Below are positions 1 through 13,001 of a stretch of DNA of 64,000 bases, in pieces (positions within the stretch are counted from its first letter, which is position 1; every line of letters starts with the position of its first letter). The DNA is from Spirodela intermedia (lineage: Eukaryota; Streptophyta; Magnoliopsida; Alismatales; Araceae): NCBI GenBank assembly GCA_902729315.2, contig LR746280.1, positions 2,166,501-2,230,500 on the forward strand, in the 5' to 3' direction. The position numbers and the translations under genes were made by a program. Under the pieces are notes generated by a model. It was given only the letters and a program-made list of their open reading frames with translations. It did no database searches and was not told the origin of the DNA.

Positions 1-272
1 TGATATTTTTGAAATCTAAGGACAAGTTAAACGAATGCACAAAGAAGTGAATATCGTTCTTGGTTTTCCTATCTCCTCACAAAGTAATGCAAATGTAGAC
101 AATGATTATCATATTTCCATGTAGACCTCTCTCATTGATTTTTCGTATTTTTCTCACGTTAAGTGACTTTCTTCAACTACAGGATACAGTTAAGGCTATC
201 TGTGATATTTCAGGATTGGAAATAAAATTTCTGATGGTGTAAGAGTCAGGAGTGAATCCTTATCAGATTGTA
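1..272 (+). other. 5' leader of the cyclin T gene, with likely UTR intron end
   Basis: A pyrimidine-rich stretch ending in CAG at 180-182 looks like a splice acceptor, so the bases before it are probably a 5'UTR intron and 183-272 is 5'UTR. An in-frame TAA at 240-242 blocks extension of the reading frame upstream. The transcription start is probably left of the window. Confidence 0.4.
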
Positions 273-3200
273 ATGTTTGGACCTAAAGCCTGTATTGGCT
301 CTGATAACGCATTAGAGATGCCTCAGCACAGATCCAAGTGGTACTTCAGCAAGGAGGAGCTTGAAACTAGCTCTCCATCAAGGAAGGATGGCATTTCTAT
401 GAAGAAAGAAAATTATCTTCGAATCCAGTACTGTTCATTCCTGCAAGACCTTGGCATGAAACTTGGACTGTAAGTCGTCATCTACCACGTTTTGTTCCGT
501 CATTCAAAGTAAACGAGATATATTTTTTTCATGATACTCCTTTAAGAAATCCGCTGTTGATTTCCTTGAGACTGGATTACAAAGCTTGAAGTGTATGGTT
601 TATGCTTTGTTTGATTCTGCATCTTTTTGGTAAACATAAATAGATACTCTTGCATGACCTTGTGTCTGCCATTAGGTGATCTCTTGTATAGAATTTTTGG
701 TGCTTATCTTTTTCCATCAGAGCTTGTTCGCAAAAATTCGATGTAGCAATACTCATTTCAAAGACAAATGCGTGTTTTGTATACAAATATATCTTGCTGG
801 GTTTTCAGTTTGGTATCCCATACTGAGGTTTTCTATTCTAACTTATTCTAACTTTTTTTTGTTTTCTGGGTTGCAATGTTCATTTCGCAACCACCTACAT
901 TTTATGTTTGTCATCTGGTCTATATATCTACTTTTTTTATTATTCTCCTTAAATTTTTGTTCGTTGTGGCAGCGATATATGATCACTTCATTGTTTCCCA
1001 TTCATATTTTTTTGCCGTAGTGATTGTGCAATTTTGTTTTGGGTTCGCTTTTTCTCACGTTATGTTCAGAATATATTCAAAATCGTATAATTACGTAATG
1101 GTTCAATGAGATTCAGCTTCACAAGTTGGTTTCTGCTTGCCAACTGGTCTCATGTATCTGAGATAGATCCTCTACTATTCAATGTTTCTTTCTTTCGTGC
1201 TGGGCAGCATCACATAGGCTGCTGGTCTGATATTCTCTGATTTTTGATTGCATCTATTTTACCAACTTTGACGGGTTGAGGCTGGTAAAAGTGTGATTCG
1301 TATTTTTATTTGATCAAAATTATTCTTTATTCTGAAATAACATGTCCGAATTATTCCATTTTATTAAAATAATTACTGTCAAAAGTTTTTCTAACCTTTA
1401 TTATTCTATTTGAGAAATGAAAGTTTGACCTCTGGTGGTATGTTGTGTAGGCCTCAGGTGGCAATAGCAACAGCGATCATGTTCTGCCATCGGTTTTATC
1501 TTTATCAGTCTCATGCAAAAAATGAATGGCAGGTAAACCACCGTAATATGTATATTCTTTCGCATTCAAACCTGAAGCCTGTGATATCTTGCCTGAAAAT
1601 TTCAATATTTAAAGAACTAAATGCCACTAACTTGCATGTCCAAGGATTGTAATTAGTTCAATGATCAACCTCATTTGTTAGCATATGTAGCTGCATTTCT
1701 ATTATTATGATTTGACAAAAATTAAGATTAGGGATGCAGGAACTCTTTAATTGCTGTCATTCGTAGCCTTTGTATCATTTGCTATTCAATATTGGATTGA
1801 CAAGTCCACTGCTTGCTGAATCTGCCACTGTTCTGAGCACTGGTGTTATTTACTTTTTTCACTTGTAGGTGAATTTGGAAGATATAGCATTTTGTTAAAC
1901 TTAATGGATAATACCATCTTTTCAAAGATAAGGTTTGTGAATTGTAGAAATCTAACGTCATAAAAAACTATTGTCGATTCAGCTTAGTCCTTTTGACGCA
2001 TTTATGAGTAGGAAAAGGACAAGATGGATGATTTTTATTGCTGTAAATGGATTGAGGAAGAATGGGCTTTTTTTAAAGTGTTGGTCAATGATTGAGCTAC
2101 ATGATTAACTCAGATGTTTACCGTGAAATCGGGGTTTTTTTTCTTTGATGATCGCTTTACAAACCAATAACCGCTCAAGCCCGTTTATTAACTTTCCAAA
2201 TTATGTGCTGTTACTGCTGAGAGGCTGAATTCATCCATTCTGATGGAAGAATACATAGAGCCTATTTTTTTAATGATGTCACCATGTATACCTCCCCATT
2301 GCGACATGGGGGAGTAAAAATAGAAGAGAGGGACGGACTTTTTCCGTTAGTATTGGGAAGTGAAAGAGGGTCACTATGGATTTCATTAAAGTTATGGAAG
2401 AAAAACTACTATACGTGAGATATTTTGATGCTTCTCATTCGATTCTTAATTCCCAAATAAAACCAGGTAGTGAAAAATATTTAATGCCTTCACCCTCATA
2501 GCCTTCTTAAGATCAAATGTGGACAAATATGCTCAGATACGTTTTGGAACAATTAAATTGATAGAACTAATCAGTTTTTATCAATCTAGTTTTAATTTAT
2601 GAATAAGATTATGATATCACAATAGCTGTGGACTTTAGGTGACATAGCTGACATGCTATTTAGCTAAGTTATCGAGCGCTTGTCTTTGGTTTTGAAGGAG
2701 CACTAGAGTTTGAAATAGTTATTAAATGTCCTTATCATGTTGATGAAAGAAGCACCATAGATATGGATGACCGGAAATGTTTTCTTATTTAAGATATGCA
2801 GGAAGAACCAATCCCTGTTATTGAATTGGATTGTGGAAATTCCTGAGGAATTGAGTTCTATATACTTGTAGCTTTTTTGTAATATATTTCCGTTTACTTT
2901 TCTAGATCAAATCCACTTATCTCATCCTCGAGGACCTGCTGTGCTGTGTCTAGGGGTTTGGGCGCATTACTCTTACGGGTGAATGGGTGAATGAGGGTGG
3001 TACGGGGGAGAGGAGTCATAGCTGTTTGATGCCAACACTTAAACAGCCCACATATGAAATACTTTTTTCTTGGAGAAAATACCGAGGACTTTCTATGCGA
3101 CGCTTCAAATTTAATTTTACTTTGGACTTTGTCGAGGCACAGTATTCTATCATCAGTATCAAGTTACCTGAACAACACTCTGCTGGCAACGTGCAAAGAA

Positions 3201-4552
3201 AGCTTTTCTGTTCACTCTTTTGTTGGGCTCTACTTGTTCTTCCTGCCTCTGGAATTGATAGACGCCTTTTGCTGCAGACTGTTGCAACCGCTTGTATAGT
3301 TCTTGCTTCAAAGGTCGAAGAAACACCGTGCTCATTGTCTAGAGTTATTCCTTCATCGTATGAAATAATTTACAAGAAGGATCCTGTGGCAGTGAAGAGA
3401 ATTCAATCTAAGGTATCAAAGGCCCACATAGTTTAACACCACATTCATTAAATATTCAACAGTAGTTTTAGATCACATGATCCTCAATTCATCCTTGCCA
3501 TTTTTTCTGTCAACAGGAGATTTTTGAGAAACAGAAAGAACTAATCTTGAAAGGCGAAAGGCTGGTAATGGCCACATTGGGGTTTGACTTTGAAATTCAA
3601 CATCCCTACAAGCCTCTTGTTGCGGCTATAAAGAAACTGGGAATCACGCAAAATGATATGGTCAAAGTAGCGTGGAACTTTGTAAACGATTGGTATGCCA
3701 CATTGGCTGTTCATTAAGCATTGCCAGTTATCTTCTTCTTTGCAAGGCAGGTCATTTTACACATTCTTCTTCTCCAAGAGCATAAAACATCTGCAAATTG
3801 GATATGTAGGCTCAAGACCACATTGTGTCTGCAATACAAACCTCACTACATTGCAGCTGGTTCGATCTATCTTGCCGCCAAAGTGACCAAGGTGAAGCTA
3901 CCTTCAGAAAAGGGGCTCGTCTGGTGGCATGAATTCGATGTCTCCCCACGACAGTTTGAAGGTTAATCTTCGTTTATTGTTATCTTCTTCTGCGCTGCCT
4001 TCTCGATCGTCGTTCCTCACAGGCCTTTGCCCCTTGCCTTTCGCAGGAGTAGTCCAACAGATGATGGTGTTATTTGGTTATAAAGGAAGAAGCGTCGCAC
4101 CCTCCTCTACAAAGAAGGAGAGCTTAACTCCCTTGGAAGTCGAAAGCGAAGAACAGTGCAGCCCTGAATCGTGTGTTCTAAGTAGACCTGGGTCCTCAGG
4201 CAGCACCAGTCACGACCTTGATGAGGCCACGAGGCACGCCAATCCCAATCCCTCCGGCAACTTGATGGCGGTGCAAGAAATCATCTCATCTGTGAGTGAA
4301 AGCCCGGGTGGTGTTCTGGATCAAGAAAATAGGTCTAGTGATGGAAATGATCAGCCATGCAAGGGAAGAGTTGGTGTGATCAGTGAGATAGATAAGGAAA
4401 GAATCAAAGCTGCTCTAAAGAGGAGAAGACAGGAGAGACAGACCACCAAAGGTGTGTCGGGTGATTCTACCGAGGATTCATGGATCGAGAGGGAGCTGGA
4501 AAGTGGAATAGAGCTTGTGCAGAAACCTGCCAGCAAGAAGCCATCTTTGTGA
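273..4552 (+). CDS. CYCT1: Cyclin T (CYCT1-like), P-TEFb regulatory subunit
   Basis: Six exons fit in phase: 273-469, 1451-1532, 3278-3412, 3517-3692, 3810-3961 and 4047-4552, giving about 415 residues. The first cyclin box starts at [10 protein letters not shown] and the invariant SPSRKDG, then runs through [16 protein letters not shown] and [15 protein letters not shown]. The second box includes [12 protein letters not shown] and [20 protein letters not shown]. The tail after about residue 250 is polar and low-complexity, ending in an Arg/Lys-rich stretch. In the family, cyclin T pairs with CDKC kinases to phosphorylate the RNA polymerase II C-terminal domain during elongation; that role is inferred here. 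ATG273 is the first ATG after an in-frame stop; the ATG at 318 is an alternative. Intron 2 (1533-3277) is long. The peptide most resembles the short plant CYCT1;3 type. Confidence 0.88.
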
Positions 4553-6560
4553 ACATTTGAATACAAAAATGAATGGTTCATATTTAAACAATTTACGAGT
4601 ACAATCATGGTCTCATTTTACACCAATATCTTGATATCGGTGAGAGCTTGCTTCCATGAGTCGGTGGTCACGGAGAAATTGACATCTTCTCATAACCTGA
4701 ATCCACATTTCTTCAAGCTTTTAGACTGAAATCTCTAAAACTGAGGGGACCCATTTGATTGAGTGAAGAAAGGAGCACCGGACCCATTTGATCCTTGATT
4801 GTTCCGTATAAAATACCTTCTTCTGTTAAAAATATTCATTTGCTAATAGGGTTTCAACCCATCACCAATTCATTTGCTCAGGATATCAATGATTCAGTGG
4901 CACAGTGTTATCTGAATTTGTCTTCCATTTGATCATAGAAGAGTATTTCCACGAGTAATCGAAACTATAATAATCGGAAAGCATCAGATCAAGAGCTTAG
5001 TGATCCACGAGTATTTGCCACAGTTGGGGGATAGAACATGTTGTGGATAGAGTGAATGGAGGTCCCCATGCTTTCTCCAAGAGCCTCAAGCTATCTAGTT
5101 GCATTCCATTATATTTTTGAATGTTACAGCTCCCAGTACTGGGTAGGTAGGTTTCAAAGACTACACAGATTTGGTGAGTTTGTCTAACCATCTCTTCCTT
5201 TTTTTTTCATTTTTTTTTTCATTGAAACTTGGGAATAACAACAGTGTGGGTTTGAAGAACAGGCTTTTTGACATGCTCCTATCTCTTCTTCAAGCTACCA
5301 TTAATGGCGGCTGTTATGTATTTATGAGTCTTTTGTTGCATAAAAAGCTTACAAGAACCAGAGAAAAAGAGGCTTACAGGCTTTATGATTTTCTAGTATG
5401 GGGAGGACTTTGTTTCCTTCTTGTGGAGAAGAAAGATGATCAAATCTGTACGGAGAAACCCAGTTTATTTATTACCCATCTTAGTAAAGAGGGAATATGT
5501 CATGAGAAGCTGGTTGCAGGTTGGAAATGACTACTGAAGCAGATGAAATGAACAGGACGAAAAGGATGGGTAGGGATATGAACACATACCAAACATTTTT
5601 TTTATATTTTTATTTTTACCAAATAATTTATCTAAATAAATAGCAGTAAATAATTGATTTTTACTGAAAATTAGCAGCTAAAAATCCTTTTTTCTTTAAT
5701 TATTTTTGTTGGGTGTGTGGGTAGGCTGACTTGATATGACAGAAGCTGCAGATTCCACCGCTCTTATGCTGCTTGGAGCTGATGATGTATGATCCATAGC
5801 TGCAGGATTAAGAGAACGCAAGTGCCCTCATTGCTCCTCTCTCTCTCTCTCTCTCTCTTCTGTCCTCAAGTGCAAATGAGCACCAAGCTGGGTATTACCG
5901 TATTTTTATGTATGTGCATGCAAATATGTGATTGTTTTACAATATTTTCCTCTTTCAGCCTTTCTCATATAAACATGGGATTCGTAGTTTTATTTGAATT
6001 GAGCAGGTTCCAGGGCTGAATCATCAGATAGCCCATTGTGTGCCACGTTGGGGAGAGCGGATCCCAGCCAGCGCGATTATCCAACGGTCAGCTGCCAATC
6101 GCAACGCCCAGATTGATCCTGGTCAGCTCAGATAGAGAGAGAAAATGGGATTTGAGGAATATGATATAGACGAATTACAAAAAAGTGAAAATATATTTTT
6201 TCTCGTACTAAAATGGTAGGAACAACCTCGATATACGATGTATGTACACATGATTAATTCATGTTGATTTTCATTTTCCAAATATTCATCTGGGCTCTGA
6301 ATTATTATGGGAAAAATATAAATATATTTAAAGGGGATAAAATAGGAATAAATGAATAAAAGGGTATACTTACATTTAAGAAACAGTAGGGGATTTATTG
6401 AAATTATCGGGTAAGAGTACACATGAAAATACGTTTATAGGAAAACAGGTAAATTCGAAAATTTCAGGGATACCACGAAATTGGGTCGGGATGGGGAGGC
6501 TCATCGTACGGCGTTCAGTCAGTACGCACGTTTCATGTGCCAACTGTAACGTACATGTCG
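4553..6560. other. Intergenic spacer between cyclin T and calreticulin
   Basis: I see no convincing gene. There is a (CT)n tract at about 5836-5857 and AT-rich blocks near 5590-5710 and 6180-6380. An open frame at 5171-5530 starts in a poly-T stretch, has no recognisable domain and looks like chance. The first few hundred bases should hold the cyclin T 3'UTR. Confidence 0.5.
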
Positions 6561-6572
6561 GATTTCAGCCTC

Positions 6573-6605
6573 TGACGTGAATCGAACCAATGGAATCATG
6601 ACACG
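6573..6605 (+). promoter_or_regulatory. ER-stress element cluster upstream of calreticulin (UPRE-like and ERSE-like)
   Basis: TGACGTGA at 6573-6580 matches the plant unfolded-protein-response element core (TGACGTG plus purine). Eight bases later, CCAAT at 6587-6591 is followed by exactly nine bases and then ACACG at 6601-6605, one mismatch from the ERSE consensus CCAAT-N9-CCACG. The pair lies about 420-450 bp upstream of the calreticulin ATG. bZIP28/bZIP60 with NF-Y are the known binders of such sites; binding here is inferred. Confidence 0.55.
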
Positions 6606-6943
6606 CGGACAAAGCTTGTCGCACCCCCTGTTTTCCAGCCAGTAGAAAAGCCGATATGACTCATCGAAAGTACCGAAAAAATCCCTGGATCCATTTAAAT
6701 GCTCAGGGAAACTTTTAGAAGCGACATTCTTCTTCTGAGGGTATTCATGTAATCTCGTATGGTGTAGGTCAAGGCCTTGCCTGTTTCTCGGACATCGTTA
6801 CGCTGTGATTGCGGTTGTGGTAGCGGCGTCGCAGAGATGCTTGAAAACGCTCGTCCATGTCTACGGCGATTCAGTCGTATTTGCCTCCAGGTGTAGGGAA
6901 CATGATAATCTAAAATAATTTTGCAGCATAGGTTAACAAATAT

Positions 6944-6950
6944 CTATAAG
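6944..6950 (+). promoter_or_regulatory. Probable TATA element of calreticulin
   Basis: CTATAAG lies about 75 bp before the ATG at 7021, which would place transcription start near 6975 and give a leader of about 45 bases. It is the only good TATA-like site in the right place. Confidence 0.4.
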
Positions 6951-7020
6951 AGCCATCCCGGCTCTAGCCTCGTTCCCGCATCCGGCACTAGGAACTGCGA
7001 TCTCCCCCTTCCTAGCGAAA

Positions 7021-10000
7021 ATGGCGAGAGGCCGTCGCCTCCTCAGCTGTGCGGCTGCGCTCGTGGCGATCTCGGTGATTTCGCTCGTCTCTGCCGAAGT
7101 TTTCTTTGAGGAGCGCTTCGACGGTAATCCTCGACACGCGCGTCCATTCTCTTTTTCGAGGATATCTGGATCGTTGTGCGTGCTGAGTGGTGGCTCGATC
7201 TGTTTCTTCTGCTTCCCGGAGACGATCCGATCCTTGTTTTATTTGTCGGTTTGATGTGTTAACTGATCTTCATCTCTCATTCTCGTACGGATCGTATGAT
7301 TTGTTTCTCTGATGGATCTGGTGGGATGTAGCGTTGGCATTGCTTTTATATGATTTTTTTACGGTTGATAGCTGTTGCATCGTAATTTATTAGATCTTGT
7401 TGTCGCTCGCCTGACTGCTCTCAGCTCATGAAGCGTCTCTGGACGACCTACGTGATCGGCCTTCTGTATCGTGCTGGTGCATCTTAAATGAAGTGAACTT
7501 TTCGTGTAAATAATAAATCTGATTGTACGTCTGGGAAATATTCGTCTAGTGATATCAGCTTAGGTGTATGAGACGATCTTATTTTTCCTCTTCTGCTTGA
7601 CAAGGTATGTCAAGCGCAGGGGCATCATTTGGTATATGTACATGGATTTTATGCGATTGTCATTTATTCAAACACTCTGTTCCGCATTAGCTGTCGTGGC
7701 TGTTTTGCTGGACCTCTTTTTACTTGGATTAGAGATGATTTCACATTGTTCCTGATTTCCTGTTATATGATTTTACTTGAAAAAGTTTTAAAAGAGGAGC
7801 ACTTAATCTGATCTTATATCTTGCGTAATTTTTTTGAGTACCATTATTTTAATACGTGAGCGACATTATAGTACTGATTGATTAATGCTAAGAGATCATA
7901 TTTGGCATTTGAAAATTTAAATTGATTGAATTCATCTTAGCAGTTCTTGTTCTATCTTAGAATTACTCTGTGGGATCATATATTTCATTTCTTTTACATC
8001 ATAAAGAGGATGTCTGTATTCGAGTCAAGTTAGGATAGAAACGTTGTCAATTGATGAGCCAATGCTTCCATCTGGATTAATTTTTAAATTTTATTCCTAT
8101 TTATTTCATGCAAAGCATTTCTTCACTACACTAGATAAAGAACTATTGAACATTGCATTTGCATGTTCAGTTTAACGCAATTTTTTTCTTTTAAAGCAGA
8201 GACAAGGGAGCAGCATAGGGTTGCCAATCTTGATTTAGCGCTCAGTGGATCTTTTTTTTGTATACTAACGATTTTTCTGTCTTATATATCTTTTCATTAT
8301 ACTTATCGTCTGTTTTTTGATTTTCCAGAGGGATGGGAAAACCGTTGGGTGAAATCTGATTGGAAGAAAGATGACGATACGGCTGGAGATTGGATACACA
8401 CAGCTGGAAAATGGAACGGCGACTCTAATGATAAAGGTACACGGTTTTTCTTTTTTTGTCCCGGGGATGTGCGTGGGTGGGGGGGTGGTGTAACGAACGA
8501 TTTGGCTCTACTTTTCATTAGAGCTGAGGATTTAAAAATCAGACAATCTAAATTCAAGCTAGAAAATGTTGCACTTGCCAATAAAGAATGTTATTATTGT
8601 CTGAGTGTTTATGCACTCGTGATAAAACAATCAAAGCTGTAGTCTTCATTCCCGGTCAAACGGGCCCATCATGTCTGACAACCATGGAACATTTTTCAGA
8701 CCACATAATCGTTCATTTATTATCTGCCAGAGATAGCAGCACAAGTTTAGAAGTTTTGAGCAGTAGGTCACACGCTTGAATAAGTAAAGCTTCTTTAATA
8801 AAATCACAATCGAGACGAGAATTTTTTTGACTGAAATGCGCAGAAATTCCTCTCATCATTGAATCACTATACTCATTCAACGTAAATTTGGTTGTTGGCA
8901 TAATGCAGATTACTGTCAGAAAATTACATCAGAATTTTACTAGGCCTGATTAAGATGCCGATGATGCATGATTGCCATTTAGTGTTGTTTTTCATTGAGG
9001 TTCTGTTCCTATGGATGAAGATATTTTCTTTATTCTTAATTATTCTTTTCGCATGAACAGGTATCCAGACAAACCCAGATTACCGATTCTTCGCTATCTC
9101 TGCCCAGTTCCCAGAGTTCAGCAACAAGGAAAAGACTTTGGTCATCCAATACTCTGTCAAGCACGAGCAGAAGCTCGACTGTGGCGGTGGATACATTAAG
9201 TTGCTCAGTGGAGACGTTGACCAGAAAAAATTCGGTGGCGATACCGATTACAGGTAAACGCTTGCTAATCCACCTACATGCACATATCTAGATATATATA
9301 TATATAATCTACAAATATTCTTTCGGCGCCTCCTCTTTCAGAATATCTGAAACATGCATCCCATGTTGCCTTATCTGACCTTTTCTTCCCACTTCTCAAT
9401 GCAGCATTATGTTTGGGCCAGATATCTGCGGTTACACCACAAAGAAGGTCCACGCCATACTAACCCGCGAGGGGAAAAACCACTTGATCAAGAAGGACGT
9501 CACCTGTGAGACCGACCAGCTCACCCACGTCTACACGTTCATCATCCGCCCCGATTCCACATACAGCATTCTGATAGACAACAAAGAGAAGCAAACCGGT
9601 AGCCTCTACAGCGACTGGTCAATCCTTCCACCCAAGCAGATCAAGGACCCGGAGGCAAAGAAGGTCTAACCATCTCCTTTTGTTATTTCCCCGTCCTGCC
9701 TCTGCTGGGCCTCTCTTTGCTCCTCTCTCCAGAAGCCTTACGCTCCATTAATTAATTCTCCAGCCAGAAGATTGGGACGACCAAGAGTATATCCCAGACC
9801 CCGAGGACGTAAAGCCCGAGGTAACCCCCTTTTTTTAACCTCTTTGGGTCTTTCAAGATCACGAAGCACAAGGTGCTACTATTTTTTTTTCCTTTTATGG
9901 ATAAATTCACGCTAATTAGAAAGGTATTTATTTTATGAACAGGGCTATGACGACATTCCGAAGGAGATTCCAGATGCCGACGCCAAGAAGGTAACCTATT

Positions 10001-11252
10001 TTTTAACTGAATCAACTTCGGGCTTTGGGTCTTCTTATAGACGAACTAATTTCTCTGCGTTGCAGCCTGATGACTGGGACGACGAGGAGGATGGTGAGTG
10101 GACCGCACCGACGATCCCCAACCCCGAGTACAAAGGACCTTGGACCCAGAAGGTCAGCAGAGAACCCCACGTGACTGATACCCAGAAAGTCCACGGTTTG
10201 ACTTTTCCTTTTGCACCTCCGCCGTTGACAGAAAATCAAGAACCCCAACTACAAGGGCAAGTGGAGCGCTCCTCTGATCGACAACCCAGAGTTCAAAGAC
10301 ATCCCCGACATCTACGTCTTCCCAAATCTCAAGTACGTGGGCTTTGAGCTGTGGCAAGTAAGTACCCCCAACACCCGCCCAACCCATTAAAGTATTCCGT
10401 GCGGCATTGATTGCCCATATTTAATCAGTACCTTGTTTGGATAAATAATCCCAGGTCAAATCTGGTACCATTTTTGACAATATTCTGATAACCGATGACC
10501 CCGAGTATGCTGTCAAATTCGCTGAAGACACCTGGGGAAAGCACAAGGATGTACGCTTCAAATCCCCCCCTGCCCCCCCTTTTTCCTTTATATATTTATA
10601 TCTTTTTCGTGGATGAGTGATCGGATACTTTCTTCTGGGCAGGCCGAGAAGGCGGCTTTTGAGGAAGCTGAGAAGAAGAGGGAAGAGGAAGAGGCTGCCA
10701 AGACTGAGGATGAATCTGACGTGAGCCCCCCCCCCCCCTTCTCTCTCTCTCTCTCTCGCTCTCGTTCTGTCTCTTTCTCTCGCTAACAATTTCGGTGTCT
10801 CCAACTTGCAGGACGAGAAAGAGGAGGCCGAGGACGCGGCGGAGAAGGATGAGTCGGACGATGAAAAGGACACCGAGGACGCACCCAGTCATGTACGTCC
10901 CTCCCCTCCTCTCTTTCCATTTCTAAGACTAGAAATGTTGACACCGAAAAAAGGGGAATTAAATTCTCTTTATTCTTCTTCGACCGGAATAATTAATATA
11001 CGTAGAATAGGGAGGACATCAGGGAAGAATAACGCCACTTAGTATCCGTATCTTCCGGGGGTGTCAATGGGCCTTCCATGGACCCGGCCCATTAAAACTG
11101 AGCCCAGCTTCCCCCCGTCTTGGTGCCTCCATTTTTTATGAGCTTGAGAGAGAGAGAGAGTAATGATGATCTGAATTTCTGTGCCTGCGAGGACGCACAC
11201 TGACTGGGTTGTTTCCTTTTTTGGGGTCTGTTTGTGGCAGGATGAGCTGTAG
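7021..11252 (+). CDS. CRT: Calreticulin, ER Ca2+-binding lectin chaperone
   Basis: Twelve exons: 7021-7123, 8329-8436, 9061-9253, 9405-9663, 9764-9820, 9943-9990, 10066-10152, 10232-10357, 10455-10550, 10643-10720, 10812-10892 and 11241-11252; about 415 residues, normal for plants. An N-terminal signal peptide ends near [13 protein letters not shown]. The lectin domain carries [16 protein letters not shown] and IMFGPDICG, the two family signatures. The P-domain has the repeats PEDWDD and PDDWDD followed by PNPEYKGPW and NPNYKGKW. The C-domain is Glu/Asp/Lys rich and the protein ends in HDEL. It retains and folds glycoproteins in the ER lumen and buffers calcium (family knowledge). Exons 5-11 are all in phase 0, and repeat borders follow exon borders. 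The last intron separates the H from the DEL. Expression is probably stress-induced, given the elements at 6573-6605. Confidence 0.96.
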
Positions 11253-11745
11253 AAGGAACACGTGTCATCGGTGGACGGAATTTTGCAGCCGCAGGAGGTT
11301 CTGATTTAGACGCGTGGTTTTCGGTGTTCTCTTCCTCTTCTGCTTTTCCTTGTCTTTTGTCTTAGAGAAAAACCCAAGGAGGGAGGAGGCTTCCGATCTT
11401 CTTGTCGGCTCGTACCGACATGTTGCCTTCCTAAGCTTAGAATGATTTAGTGAATGCATAAGCGCTTCCCTTCCCTCTTTTCCTCTCCTCTTGTCCCTTC
11501 CCGCCCTTGCCCTCGTTAAATAATAACATAAAAGAATTATAAAAATCATCCGATACCATCATAAAAATCGTAATATTTCAATAAATGAGGGTTTCCTCCG
11601 AACTGTGAATGTTCATTCTTCGTAAACTGTGGCATCTCACTTATAAATGCATGATGGTACACGATGAAAGAGAAAGCCGATTGATTGATTGCAAAGGCGA
11701 GGGGGGAGAGGGAGAGGACTGTTTCTCGCTCTCGCTCTCGCTCTC
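11253..11745. other. Convergent 3' region between calreticulin and the TrpD-like gene
   Basis: Only about 490 bases separate the two stop codons of these convergent genes, so it should hold both 3'UTRs. I see no coding sequence. The first 250 bases are T-rich on the + strand and the part near 11515-11590 is AT-rich, which suits polyadenylation on both strands. Confidence 0.5.
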
Positions 11746-12195
11746 TCAGGTGAGTTTGTGAGAGATCTTGATGTAGTTGATGAGCCTGTGGAGGGCGTTG
11801 CCGCTGTCGATGGCCTCCCGGGCCCTGGCGAAGGCGGAGGCGGGGTCCTCGGCGCCGCTGCAGCCGAGCAGATGGTCGGCAATCGCGGCGTTGAGCACGA
11901 TGCGGTCGTAGGCCGGGCCCTTCTCCCCGCTCAGCGCCGACAGCCCCAGTTCTATGTTCCTCAACACCTACACACAAAATAATAAATAAATACATAAATA
12001 ATATTCCACGCCGAAAAAAATATTAGGAGAGAGGACAGATGGAAGGCGCCGGCCTTGAAGGCTGGGTGGGTTTTGACGCCCAGCCTTAAAAAGAAACATA
12101 GAAGAAGCTTAGAGAAGGTTTCACCAGTTATCAAAGGACAGGTGAGTGGGTGAACTGCTGTTCCTCAACTATATAAATATAAATATAAATATATA

Positions 12196-12230
<35 letters not shown>

Positions 12231-12293
12231 GATAACTGATGGCTCATTAGGGGGGGAAGGCCGAAAAGGACAGTAAGTACATTGATAGCGAGC

Positions 12294-12341
<48 letters not shown>

Positions 12342-12966
12342 GGAGGCTGATTACACTAATAACTAGACTTAAGAGGTTTTGTTCTAGTATCCTCGGCGAC
12401 TGATGATATCTTAGGGAACGCCCACTCAAGACGACTATCAGTGATTCGGTAAATACATTTCATAAAACCCACATGTGAAAACGCAGTTTTATCATGTTTG
12501 GATAACTGAAAGTACGTGTCAGAGACAGGGGAATAGATTGTATACCGATCTGTCAGTTCTTGGGGTTTCTGACGGTTCGAAGCCATAGCTCTTCGCATCG
12601 ACCACCAGGCTGAAGCTCTGGCGTGATATCCCTGACCACAGAAGCATCGAAGAAAACCTCACCAACTTTCTACTCTCAGTTAAAAACAAAAAAACAAAAA
12701 AAAAATACAAATTAATTACTGCCCGTCCTTGGGATGATGCTAATCCGGTGGCCTAATTCGTGGGATAATCCCAACTAATAATGATAATGATGATAACGAT
12801 GATATGATCATGATAACATTGTGAGCAACCGGGTTAATAAGAGGCTTCTGTGAATCTAATAAAACGTTTATCCCTAAAGTTATCAATACATCTGATGGTG
12901 AAATTTATTGGACGAGATTCAGGGTTTTTTCTTCCCAGAATTATACTGAGAGGAAAAATGATCATT

Positions 12967-13001
<35 letters not shown>

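Noticed and set aside
5171-5530. 119-codon frame after cyclin T
   Set aside because: Begins in a poly-T run, has no conserved motif, and no splice partner was found.
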